Assembly (NCBI GenBank): GCA_963762735.1
Contig: CAVXMG010000006.1
Coordinates: 142,229-206,228, forward strand
DNA from: DASXKD01 sp963762735
GTDB lineage: Bacteria; Actinomycetota; Actinomycetes; Streptosporangiales; Streptosporangiaceae
DNA length: 64,000 nucleotides
Reading direction: 5' to 3'
Made by a program: the position numbers and the translations under genes. This document shows positions 7,691 to 15,733 of this stretch, piece after piece. Under the pieces are notes generated by a model, which was not told where the DNA came from, searched no databases, and saw only the letters and a list, made by a program, of their open reading frames with translations. How positions within the stretch are numbered: position 1 is the first letter of the stretch; every line of letters begins with the position of its first letter.

Positions 7691-8161
7691 ATGACCGCCG
7701 ACGACCGCACACCGGCCGGCGACCGCACGCCCGCCCGGCTGACCAGCAAGCCCACCTGGCTGCTCAGCCAGGCCGCGATGCACGGGCACCGGCTGCTGAC
7801 CGACGGGCTCGCCCCGGCCGCGTCGCGCCCCTACCACTACCGGCTGCTGGCCGCGCTGGAGGAGTTCGGGCCGGCCAGCCAGGCGCGGCTCGGCGGCCGG
7901 GCCGGGATGGACCGCAGCGACGTCGTGGCCGCGCTCAACGACCTGGCGGCCCGCGGGATGGTCGAGCGCACGCCCGACCCGGCCGACCGTCGCCGCAACA
8001 TCGTCACGATCACCCCGGCCGGCCGCGCGCACCTCCGGCGGCTCGACCGGCTGTTGTCCGGGGTCCAGGACGAGCTTCTCGCCCCGCTGTCACCCGCCGA
8101 GCGCGCGCAACTGGTGCGGCTGCTCACCCGGATACTTGAGCATCACGGCGCGGTGAGGTGA
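7691..8161 (+). CDS. MarR-family transcriptional regulator
   Basis: 156 residues with a canonical MarR winged helix: HYRLLAALEEFGPASQARLG, then MDRSDVVAALNDLAARGMVE, and the wing RTPDPADRRRNIVTITPAGR containing the conserved D-x-R-R basic turn. The C-terminal helices mediate dimerisation. ATG 7691 lies immediately after a strong promoter, so the message is probably leaderless. It faces another MarR-like gene across shared operators, suggesting mutual or autoregulation. Confidence 0.88.
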   Translation: MTADDRTPAGDRTPARLTSKPTWLLSQAAMHGHRLLTDGLAPAASRPYHYRLLAALEEFGPASQARLGGRAGMDRSDVVAALNDLAARGMVERTPDPADRRRNIVTITPAGRAHLRRLDRLLSGVQDELLAPLSPAERAQLVRLLTRILEHHGAVR

Positions 8162-8182
8162 CCGTCCACCCGCGCCGTGTGG

Positions 8183-8953
8183 TCACCGGGTTTGCCGCGC
8201 CGCGCGGCGGATCGGCGCGAAGGTCTCGGCCGGCTCTTTGGTGAGGAACTCGGTGATGAGCAGGTTGCACAGCTCCGGCTTTTCCACCAGCAGTCCGTGT
8301 GAGGTACCCGGCACCACGGCGAGTTCGGCATCGGGCAGGCTCCGGTACGCCTCGATGGCGTGCTCCAGGCGGACCTCGTCGTCGTCGGCCACCATGACGA
8401 GCGTGCGGCAGGTCACGGCGCGCAGGTCGGCAGGGGTCAACGCTGGCTCGCGGGCGTGCATGGCGGCCAGCTTGGCGACGATCACGCCGTAGTGGCCGAT
8501 TCCGTCGGGTGACAGCTCGCCGTAGCTGCGTTCCAGGAACTCCGGCGGCTCGCCGTCAAGCACGCCTTGCGCCCAGCCGTCGCGGTGGAACACCCCGGCG
8601 GCGAGCACAAGCCGGCGCACCAGGTCCGGGCGGCGCAGCGCGACCACCAGCGCCACGACCGCACCGTCGCTGCACCCGGCCAGGTGGACCGGGCGGCCGA
8701 TGACCGTCTCGATGAACGCGATGGTGTCCCCGGCCATCAGTTCGTAGCTGGCCGGCCCCGCGACATCGGGGGTGCGCCCGTGCCCGCGCTGCTCGGGCGT
8801 GTAGACGTGCAAGACCTCCGCCAGCGCCGCCAGGCTAGGGTCCATGGCCCGGGAGTCCACCCCGGCCCCGCCCGGATGCAGCAGCACGCATGGCTCACCG
8901 TGGCCGCGTTCGTCGTACCACATCGCCACGGCGGGCAGTTCGGCGGTCGGCAT
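8183..8953 (-). CDS. Alpha/beta-hydrolase
   Basis: About 256 residues with the alpha/beta-hydrolase layout: the oxyanion-hole segment CVLLHPGGAG, a nucleophile elbow GCSDGA (Ser in G-x-S-x-G), an acid in VMVADDDE and the catalytic His in PGTSHGLLVEKPE. Substrate is unknown; haloperoxidase- and esterase-like relatives share these motifs. ATG 8953 is preferred because AGAGGA lies 9 bp upstream; an in-frame GTG two codons earlier is too close to it. It converges on the MarR gene, with a GGTGACC/GGTCACC dyad spanning the gap (8157-8187). Confidence 0.85.
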   Translation of the reverse strand: MPTAELPAVAMWYDERGHGEPCVLLHPGGAGVDSRAMDPSLAALAEVLHVYTPEQRGHGRTPDVAGPASYELMAGDTIAFIETVIGRPVHLAGCSDGAVVALVVALRRPDLVRRLVLAAGVFHRDGWAQGVLDGEPPEFLERSYGELSPDGIGHYGVIVAKLAAMHAREPALTPADLRAVTCRTLVMVADDDEVRLEHAIEAYRSLPDAELAVVPGTSHGLLVEKPELCNLLITEFLTKEPAETFAPIRRAARQTR

Positions 8954-9075
8954 GGCCACCAGTCCTCTCTGTTCGCTCTGCTCACCATGGATGACTGGCG
9001 CGGCACCCGGAACTCATCGCCGCCTGCTGGTCACGGCGTACCCGGTGGCAACGGGCGGGCAACTGTGCCCAGGCT

Positions 9076-10338
9076 GTGACATGCTCGGCTTTCGTGACCA
9101 CTGCAGGCGGCCGGAAAGCGGTCCTCATCGGGGCGGCCCTCCTGAGTGCCGCGCTCGGGCTGTCGGCCACCGGTGCGGCGGCATCGCCACGGCCAGCGGC
9201 CGGCCAGCCAGCGGCCGCCCGGCCAGCGGCCAGCCAGCGTGCGTCCGGCGGGCCCGTTGGCCCAAGTTCGACGTACAACGTGCTCACCAGCGTGAGCGCC
9301 GACTCGGCCAGCGACGCCTGGGCGGTCGGCTCGTATGTCGGCAACTCCACCGGTGTCCGGGACACGCTGATCCTGCACTGGAACGGCACGGCCTGGTCGC
9401 GGGTGCCCAGTCCCAGCCCGGGTACGCGGTTCAACGTGCTCAACGGCGTCAGCGCGGGCGGGGCACAGAACGCCTGGGCGGTCGGGTTCTACCGCGGCCA
9501 GGCGCCTGGCGCCCTGCCGCTGATCCTGCACTGGAACGGCACCTCGTGGTCGCAGGTGACCGCCCCGGCCTCGGGCATGCCGCAAACCGAACTCAACGGC
9601 GTGAGCACGGTCTCGGGCCGGGACGCCTGGGCGGCCGGCTTTGCCGGGAAGCCAGCCGCGGGCCTGTTCACCACCCTGCTGCTGCACTGGAACGGCTCGG
9701 CCTGGTCGCCGGTGGCCAGCCCCGATCCGGGCAAGACGGACAGCTTTCTCCAGGGCGTGAGCGCCACCTCGAACGGCGGCGCCTGGGCGGTGGGCAGTTA
9801 CTCCCGCGGCAACACCCTGCGCACGCTGGTGCTGAAGTGGAGCGGCACGGCCTGGGCCCAGGTGAAGAGCGCCAGCCCGGCGCCGCCCGGCCGGTACAAC
9901 CTGCTCGACGGGGTCAGCGCCATCGGGCAGGGCCACGCCTGGGCGGTCGGGAACAACCCCGACCTCACCACCGGGCCCGGCCAGACGCTGGTCCTGCAGT
10001 GGAACGGCACCTCGTGGCCGCGGGTGCCCAGCCCGGATTCGGGCGCGGGCGCCAACGCGCTCACCGCGGTGAGCGCCGTGTCCGGCACCGACGCCTGGGC
10101 GGTCGGCGACTCGCAGCTGAACGCCGGCAGCGGCCCGCTGCGCACGCTGATCCTGCACTGGGACGGCACGGCCTGGTCACAGGTGAGCAGTCCCAGCGCC
10201 GGCCCGGCCAGCAACGTGCTCAACGGGGTGAGCGCCGACTCGGCCACCGACGCCTGGGCCGTCGGGTACTACATCAGCAAGAGCGTGCGCTACGCGCTGA
10301 TCCTGCACTGGAACGGCACGGCCTGGTCCGTGCGGTAG
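9076..10338 (+). CDS. Secreted seven-repeat beta-propeller protein
   Basis: A 420-residue protein with a signal peptide (RKAVLIGAALLSAALGLSAT then GAAA) and an Ala/Pro/Gln-rich linker. Seven repeats of about 50-55 residues then fill the rest. Each reads roughly LNGVSA-x(5)-DAWAVG-x(10-14)-LILHWNGTAWSxVxSPSPG. Seven four-stranded units would exactly close a beta-propeller; that fold is inferred from repeat number and hydrophobic pattern. No catalytic motif is visible, so binding is likely. The start is uncertain: GTG 9076 or GTG 9094, neither with a clear ribosome site. It is probably monocistronic. Confidence 0.8.
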   Translation: MTCSAFVTTAGGRKAVLIGAALLSAALGLSATGAAASPRPAAGQPAAARPAASQRASGGPVGPSSTYNVLTSVSADSASDAWAVGSYVGNSTGVRDTLILHWNGTAWSRVPSPSPGTRFNVLNGVSAGGAQNAWAVGFYRGQAPGALPLILHWNGTSWSQVTAPASGMPQTELNGVSTVSGRDAWAAGFAGKPAAGLFTTLLLHWNGSAWSPVASPDPGKTDSFLQGVSATSNGGAWAVGSYSRGNTLRTLVLKWSGTAWAQVKSASPAPPGRYNLLDGVSAIGQGHAWAVGNNPDLTTGPGQTLVLQWNGTSWPRVPSPDSGAGANALTAVSAVSGTDAWAVGDSQLNAGSGPLRTLILHWDGTAWSQVSSPSAGPASNVLNGVSADSATDAWAVGYYISKSVRYALILHWNGTAWSVR

Positions 10339-10359
10339 GCCCGGGCGGGTCGGCCAAGG

Positions 10360-11100
10360 CTACGCCGCCGGGATCGTGAGCTGCTGGCCCGGCAGGATCA
10401 GCGCGGGGTTGTTGCCGATGACGGACTTGTTCAGGTCGTAGATCTCCGGCCACTTGGAGCCGTCGCCCAGCTGTGAAGTGGCGATCGAGAAGAGCGTGTC
10501 GCCCTGCTGGACCACGTACACGTGTGTCTGGCCGCCACCATCCGGGCCGGGGTGCGGGCCCGGATGGCCCTGGTGGCCGGCCGAGAACAGCCGCCTCGGC
10601 CTGATCCGCCCGGGATCGGTGTGATCGTTGTCCGGGGTCACCGCGTGGGTGAAGTGGCCGGCCCGCTGCCAGGTCTGCCGGTCCCGCGGCCCGGCCACGC
10701 CGGACGGGAACACGTCAGGGATGTCGAACGAGCGGAGCCAGTCCATGATCCCGCCCAGCCCGCGGCACGGGCCGTCGGTGAACGGATGCGCCGCGAACCC
10801 GACCACCTCGATCTGGATGCAGGGGTTCCCCTCGGTGTTCGTCGGGAAGCCGAACTCCTGGAGCCCTCTGCCGTAGCGGTTGGCCGGGATGGCCTGCACG
10901 ACCGCGCCGGACACCGGGTTCCACACCAGGTGCACGGAGAAGTTCAGCCGGTCAAGGAACGCGGCTATCGTCGCCGCGAACGTGTTCGCGGGGTCATTCT
11001 CCGTGGAATGCCACACGACACGGGGGAGACGGCCGTTGCAGGCGCCGCCGTCCATTCGCGCGAGCCTGTGCTTGGCGCCCGGCAGAAAAAGATCAGCCAT
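10360..11100 (-). CDS. N-acetylmuramoyl-L-alanine amidase-like protein with C-terminal LysM
   Basis: 246 residues. The N-terminal domain resembles type-2 amidases: VVWHSTEND gives the first zinc-type His (31), FSVHLVWN a conserved His, and AGHFTHAVTPDNDHTDPG the downstream His and the H-x-D-P-G signature. A Gly/His/Pro linker leads to a C-terminal LysM module (VYVVQQGDTLFSIATSQLGD ... LILPGQQLTIPA). Such proteins bind and cut peptidoglycan. There is no signal peptide, so export would need holin-like or lytic release, as for endolysins. ATG 11100 follows AAGGGGGC and overlaps the stop of a 36-codon gene, indicating translational coupling. Confidence 0.8.
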   Translation of the reverse strand: MADLFLPGAKHRLARMDGGACNGRLPRVVWHSTENDPANTFAATIAAFLDRLNFSVHLVWNPVSGAVVQAIPANRYGRGLQEFGFPTNTEGNPCIQIEVVGFAAHPFTDGPCRGLGGIMDWLRSFDIPDVFPSGVAGPRDRQTWQRAGHFTHAVTPDNDHTDPGRIRPRRLFSAGHQGHPGPHPGPDGGGQTHVYVVQQGDTLFSIATSQLGDGSKWPEIYDLNKSVIGNNPALILPGQQLTIPAA

Positions 11101-11203
11101 CGGAGCCGCCCCCTTGGTCAGCTGGAACCTCGTCCGGTTCGACGTCTTGTGCGGTTGGTTCGAGTTGTGCTGGATGGCCGGCGATGAATTCCGGATCTGT
11201 CAT
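11093..11203 (-). CDS. 36-residue acidic small protein upstream of the amidase
   Basis: An ORF of 36 codons begins at ATG 11203 with a strong ribosome site (GGAGGGGGACC) and reads MTDPEFIAGHPAQLEPTAQD, then an acidic Gly-rich tail (VEPDEVPADQGGGSDG). Its stop overlaps the start of the amidase gene by 8 bp. It has no membrane segment or known motif. It is either a translational leader or a small partner, for example an inhibitor, of the amidase. I infer that it is real from the ribosome site and overlap alone. Confidence 0.55.
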   Translation of the reverse strand: MTDPEFIAGHPAQLEPTAQDVEPDEVPADQGGGSDG

Positions 11204-11325
11204 GGTCCCCCTCCTGCAGAGCCGCGAGCTGACAAGGGCTCTTTAACTTCCCCAAAGCTGGACATTACCGTAGCATTACCATCTCTGACTGCTACGGAAT
11301 ACCAAAGGAACAGGAGGGGACAGTC

Positions 11326-11940
11326 ATGTATCGGTCCCGTAGCCTTCTCACCTCGGCCTACGCGAAAGCAGGCGCCCTGGCCACGACGGGAGCGGTCGCC
11401 TTGGCGATCACCCTTGCCACCGCCACCGGCGCTACCGCCACCGACTCTTCGTTCTCGTTCGCGCTACAGCCGTCCTCGTCCGCCATTAGCGCGTGCCTGC
11501 CCAGCGCCTCGGGTCATGTGACGATCACCACGGGGGCGCTCAACGACGTCATGACGGTGACGATCCAGGGCATGCCCGCGGGCACGAGCTTCGACCTGTT
11601 CGTCATCCAGCAGCCGGGCGCGCCCTTCGGCGTCTCCTGGTACCAGACCGACATCCACGCCAACAGCAGCGGCACCGGCAGTGCCACGGTCCGTGGCGTG
11701 TTCGACTCGGAGACCTTCTCGGTGTCACCGGGCGGCACCACCACGTTCGCGCCCACCCACCAGTACCACCTGGGCCTGTGGTTCAACAGCCCGAAGGTCC
11801 CGTTCAACCTTGGCTGTGAGCCGGGGGCGACCTCGCCGATCGTCACGCCCTTCAACGGCAACCAGCACGCGGGCATCCAGGTGCTGAACACCGCGCAGTT
11901 CCCGGTGGCCGCGGGACCGCTGTCGCAGGTGCACCGCTGA
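11326..11940 (+). CDS. Secreted protein of unknown function
   Basis: 204 residues with a signal peptide (AYAKAGALATTGAVALAITL) cleaved near ATGATAT. The mature part is a beta-rich domain with two cysteines (SACLPS and NLGCEPG) that could form a disulfide. Segments such as GMPAGTSFDLFVIQQPGAPF and YHLGLWFNSPKV suggest a small immunoglobulin-like or jelly-roll fold, but I recognise no family. AGGAGGGG lies 6 bp upstream of the ATG. The promoter region holds a GTAGCA/TGCTAC dyad near 11270-11295. A strong hairpin follows the stop codon. Confidence 0.7.
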   Translation: MYRSRSLLTSAYAKAGALATTGAVALAITLATATGATATDSSFSFALQPSSSAISACLPSASGHVTITTGALNDVMTVTIQGMPAGTSFDLFVIQQPGAPFGVSWYQTDIHANSSGTGSATVRGVFDSETFSVSPGGTTTFAPTHQYHLGLWFNSPKVPFNLGCEPGATSPIVTPFNGNQHAGIQVLNTAQFPVAAGPLSQVHR

Positions 11941-11944
11941 GATC

Positions 11945-11983
11945 GGCCGGGTATGCCTGACCGGGCGGCAGGCATACCCGGCC
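11945..11983 (+). terminator. Strong hairpin terminator
   Basis: GGCCGGGTATGCCTG and CAGGCATACCCGGCC form a perfect 15-bp stem with a 9-nt loop, starting 5 bp after the secreted-protein stop. There is no T-tract, as is common in GC-rich actinobacteria. Confidence 0.75.
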
Positions 11984-12024
11984 TCGGGTGGCCAGGCGGC
12001 CCCGTTCGGCCGGCCACCGAGGCA

Positions 12025-12438
12025 CTACCTTCCCTGGCCGCCGCGTTCTTCGGGCTCCAGGCCGAGAGCCAGGAGCAACTCGTGCAGGCTCTCGTAGCGC
12101 TGGCGTGCCGGGAGCGAAGCCGCCAGCTCGAGCAGCCCGTCACCGGCATTGCGTTCGGTCAGGATCTCCAGCAGCCGGTCCCGGCTCACCGGCCAGACGG
12201 TGCGGTCCAGGTGGCGGGCCAGGTCGCTGCGTAGCTCGACGGCCTCCCAGTTCTCCGCGGCCGGCGACTCGGCCAGCCTGGCTGCCGGGGCCCAGGTCGC
12301 CTCCCGCTCCGTCTCATCCTCGGGTTCCTCTTCGGGTTCGGGCCATTCCCCGGCGTACTGCCGCGCCTCGGCTTCGTCCTGGCGCTTGATCGCGTCATCA
12401 CGGAGGGGGCCGTGCGTGCCGCTGGCTTGTTCGCTCAC
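12025..12438 (-). CDS. DUF2795-domain protein
   Basis: 137 residues: a strongly acidic, disordered N-terminal half (EWPEPEEEPEDETERE) and a C-terminal DUF2795 module (ELRSDLARHLDRTVWPVSRD, then LLELAASLPARQRYESLHEL). DUF2795 is a small helical domain common in actinobacteria with no assigned function. The GTG at 12438 starts MSEQASG, with a weak purine tract upstream. It converges on the secreted protein gene across their terminator. Confidence 0.75.
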   Translation of the reverse strand: MSEQASGTHGPLRDDAIKRQDEAEARQYAGEWPEPEEEPEDETEREATWAPAARLAESPAAENWEAVELRSDLARHLDRTVWPVSRDRLLEILTERNAGDGLLELAASLPARQRYESLHELLLALGLEPEERGGQGR

Positions 12439-12709
12439 TGGCGTGCCTCGCTTACTTCGCTCACGTTGGCCGGCCTGCAGGCCCGGGCGCCCGCCATGGG
12501 CCGCCGGGTCGTAGCCCTTCCCCTTGCCGCTACCGGTATCCAGGAAACGTCCCAGGCGTCAACACCGCGACGTCCTCCCGTCAACGGGGTAGCGGCGGTC
12601 ACCTCTTCAGCCGAGCTACGGCGCGGCCGGCGCCCCTAACGTGACGCCAAGACCACCAAAGGTCCACGGGGATAGATCCGCGGCATGCTGCCGCACCGGG
12701 GGAGATTCA

Positions 12710-14590
12710 ATGCTTTATCACCGCGCGTTCGCCGCGTCCATCGCGGCGGCCGCCTTGATCACACCGCTGCTCGCGGTCAGCCTGCCGGCCAGCGCGGCGC
12801 GGCAGGCCCCGGGCACGGTCGCCCGGGCTGGCCACAAACACGGCCAGTCGGCGACCCAGACGCCCGCGCTGCCCGCGCCGCCGCGGCCGCCGCGCAGCCA
12901 CCCGCGCCCGCCGGCCGGGTACCACGCGCCGACCGCGCTGACCCACAAGCGGCACGTGGCCAATGCGGCCCGCGGGGCCGCCGTCCCGGCGCAGGCCAAG
13001 ACGTGGGGCGGATCAGGGACGGCCACCACCCTGGTGCTCTACGACACCACCAACTCCTGGGGCTACCTGGGCCAGCTCTACGGCATCGCGGGCGGGAACC
13101 TGGCCAGCCACTTCGGCAAGGTGACCGCCGAGCCGGTGGCCAACTACGTGGCCGGGCAGGTCAACAACTACACCGCGACGATCTACATCGGCTCGACCTA
13201 CAACGAGCCGCTGCCGCTGGCGTTCCTCAACGACGTGCTGTCCACCAGCCACCCGGTGATCTGGGCGGCCGACAACATCTGGCAGCTCACCGGCACCGAG
13301 GGGAGCAGCGCGGACACCGCCTTCATGGCCAGGTACGGCTGGGACCCGTCCCAGTCCTACTTCGACACGACCGACAACCCGACCACGATCACCTACAAGG
13401 GCCAGGCGTTCACCCGCAATGCCGCGAACGGCGCCAACATTCTGGCACCCGACATCACCAGCCCGTCCGCGGTGACCGTGCTCGGCACGGCGAACTGCAC
13501 CGACGCCAGCGGCAACCCGGCCGCCTGCGCGCCGATCGCGCAGAGCACGGGGACCAGCTTCCCGTGGGCCATCCGCAGCGCCAACCTGACCTACGTCGGC
13601 GAGGTGCCGTTCTCCTACATCTCCGAGACCGACCGCTACGTTGTGTTCTCCGACCTGCTGTTCCCGGCCCTGGCGCCGACGGCCACGCCGTCGCACCTGG
13701 CGCTGGTCCGGCTTGAGGACGTGGACCCCACCGCCGACCCGACCGCGCTGCGGCAGTTCGCCGACTACCTGTCCAGCCAGCACGTGCCGTTCAGCGTCGG
13801 GGTGATCCCGGAGTACACCGACCCCAAGGGCTACTACAACGGCGGCAAGAAGCAGACGATCACGCTGGCGCAGGAGCCCGCGCTCGTCGCCGCGCTGAAG
13901 TACATGCAGTCCAAGGGCGGCACGATCATCGAGCACGGCTTCACCCACCAGTACTCGAACATCGCCAACCCCTACAACGGGGTGACCGGTGACGACGCCG
14001 AGTTCTACCGGGCGCAGTGCTCGACCACCCAGCAGCCGCCGTACACCTTCGACAGCCCGTGCCAGAACACCGACTACATCGTCTGGACCGGGCCACTGCC
14101 GGGTGACTCCTCATCCTGGGCGGCGGGCCGGGTGCAGTCCGGCCGGAGCCTGTTCAGCAAGGCGGGCCTGAGCCAGCCGACCATCTGGGAGACGCCGCAC
14201 TACTTCGCCTCGGCAGCGGACTACATGGGGATCGACACCGTGTACAGCACCCGTTACGAGCGGGAGATCTTCCCGAGCGGGCTGCTCGGCGGCACGCTGG
14301 ACTACACCCACATCTTCGGCCAGTTCTTCCCGTACGTGGTGCACGACGTCTACGGCGAGAAGGTGATCCCGGAGAACCTGGGCAACTACGAGCCGCTGCC
14401 GGTCAACAACAACGCGCCCCGGCTGCCGGCCGACATCATCCACAACGCCCAGGTGAACCTGGCCGTGACGCAGGGGGTGGCCAGCTTCTTCTTCCACCCC
14501 ACCTATCCCCTCAGCGAGCTGCAGCAGATCGTTGCCGGGATCAAGGCACTGGGCTACACGTTCGTGAGCCCGACCAGTTTGCCCGGGTAA
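12710..14590 (+). CDS. Secreted DUF2334-type (polysaccharide-deacetylase-fold) protein
   Basis: About 626 residues with a signal peptide (AFAASIAAAALITPLLAVSL ... ASA) and a Pro/His-rich linker. The body matches DUF2334: an N-terminal flavodoxin-like part (TTLVLYDTTNSWGYLGQLYG), then a deacetylase-like barrel. Visible there are LALVRLEDVDPTADP (acidic metal-site residues), VPFSVGVIPEYTDP and GTIIEHGFTHQYSN (His pair). This is related to NodB-type carbohydrate esterases, so an exported enzyme acting on a cell-surface or environmental polysaccharide is likely but unproven. ATG 12710 follows GGGGGAGATTCA. Confidence 0.8.
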   Translation: MLYHRAFAASIAAAALITPLLAVSLPASAARQAPGTVARAGHKHGQSATQTPALPAPPRPPRSHPRPPAGYHAPTALTHKRHVANAARGAAVPAQAKTWGGSGTATTLVLYDTTNSWGYLGQLYGIAGGNLASHFGKVTAEPVANYVAGQVNNYTATIYIGSTYNEPLPLAFLNDVLSTSHPVIWAADNIWQLTGTEGSSADTAFMARYGWDPSQSYFDTTDNPTTITYKGQAFTRNAANGANILAPDITSPSAVTVLGTANCTDASGNPAACAPIAQSTGTSFPWAIRSANLTYVGEVPFSYISETDRYVVFSDLLFPALAPTATPSHLALVRLEDVDPTADPTALRQFADYLSSQHVPFSVGVIPEYTDPKGYYNGGKKQTITLAQEPALVAALKYMQSKGGTIIEHGFTHQYSNIANPYNGVTGDDAEFYRAQCSTTQQPPYTFDSPCQNTDYIVWTGPLPGDSSSWAAGRVQSGRSLFSKAGLSQPTIWETPHYFASAADYMGIDTVYSTRYEREIFPSGLLGGTLDYTHIFGQFFPYVVHDVYGEKVIPENLGNYEPLPVNNNAPRLPADIIHNAQVNLAVTQGVASFFFHPTYPLSELQQIVAGIKALGYTFVSPTSLPG

Positions 14591-14640
14591 CCGGGAGCGC
14601 GCCGGCCAGCCGGAGGCAGGGCTGGCTGACCGGGGGTGCG

Positions 14641-14676
14641 TCTGGCCCGGCTGGAGTCCCTTCCAGCCGGGCCGGA
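14641..14676 (+). terminator. Hairpin terminator after the DUF2334 gene
   Basis: GGCCCGGCTGGA-GTCCCT-TCCAGCCGGGCC is a perfect 12-bp stem, extendable to 15 bp with one G·U pair. It lies 50 bp after the stop and before the phosphotransferase gene. Confidence 0.7.
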
Positions 14677-14691
14677 CCATGTCCGGAGAAA

Positions 14692-15622
14692 ATGCGTGTC
14701 GGCACCACCGGCGGCTGGGGGATGATGCCGTCCGTGGAAAAAGCGGCCATCACGGCGGACCTGGCAGCGCGGCTGGTCGCCGCCCAGTTCCCGCGGTGGG
14801 CCGGCCTTCCGGTGCGGCGGGTCGAGCCGGGCGGCTGGGACAACGTCACCTTCCGCCTCGGCGCGGACCTGTCGGTGCGGCTGCCCAGCGGGCCTGGCTA
14901 CGCGCAGCAGGTGGACAAGGAGCACCGGTGGCTGCCGGTGCTTGCGCGCCAGTTGCCGCTGCCGATCCCCGAGCCGTTGGGCAAGGGCGTCCCCAGGGTG
15001 CGGTTTCCCGTGGCCGTGGTCGGTCTACCGGTGGCTGCCCGGCACCCCGCTCGCCGAAAGCCGCGTCGCGGACCGGGCCGCCCTCGCGGCCGATCTGGCC
15101 GGATTCCTGGCCGCGCTCTACAAGATCGATCCAGCGGGCGGGCCGCCGCCCGGGCCGCACAGTTGCCACCGTGGCGCGCCCCTGACGGTCTACGACGGCG
15201 AGGCCAGGCGGGCGCTGAAGGCTCTCGATGGCGAGATCGACACCGCCCGTGCGGCGCAGGTGTGGCAGCAGGCCCTCGCCGCGACGTGGCACGGCGCGCC
15301 GGTCTGGGTGCACGGTGACGTCGCGGACGGCAATCTGCTTGTCAATAACGGCCGGCTGAGCGCCGTTATCGACTTCGGCTGCTGCGCCGTCGGGGATCCC
15401 GCCTGTGACACGGTCATCGCCTGGACCTACTTTTCCGGCGAGAGCCGCCGGGTGTTCAAATCCGGGCTTCCCGTGGACCGGGCGACCTGGGCCCGCGGCC
15501 GCGGCTGGGCATTGTGGAAGGCGATGATCGTGCTGGTGGACGCGTTGCGGGACGACCCAGAAGACGCCCGGGCGACCAAGGGCGTCATCGCCGAAGTGCT
15601 GCATGGCAACATCCGTTCATAA
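14692..15622 (+). pseudogene. Aminoglycoside-phosphotransferase-family kinase, frameshifted
   Basis: The first frame (14692 or 14725 to about 15010) gives the N-lobe: RRVEPGGWDNVTFRLGADLS and LPSGPGYAQQVDKEHRWLPV. The reading then must move by one base near TTTCCC (15004-15009) to continue WPWSVYRWLPGTPLAESR, then the catalytic loop VHGDVADGNLLV, the metal-binding AVIDFGCCAVGDPACD and a C-terminal helical region. Together these make a complete APH-type small-molecule kinase of about 300 residues. The break is a single-base insertion by frame arithmetic, so it may be a sequencing error rather than inactivation. The natural substrate is unknown; many such kinases are not resistance enzymes. Confidence 0.8.
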
Positions 15623-15733
15623 CCCGACAAAACGTGACTCGGGCAAGGGGCGCGCGCCGTGCCGCGCCGAAGTATGATCCGTGCAAAGCGGCCGAGCGTA
15701 ACGGGGGTCGCCAAAGTACGGAGGAGCGGTTCG

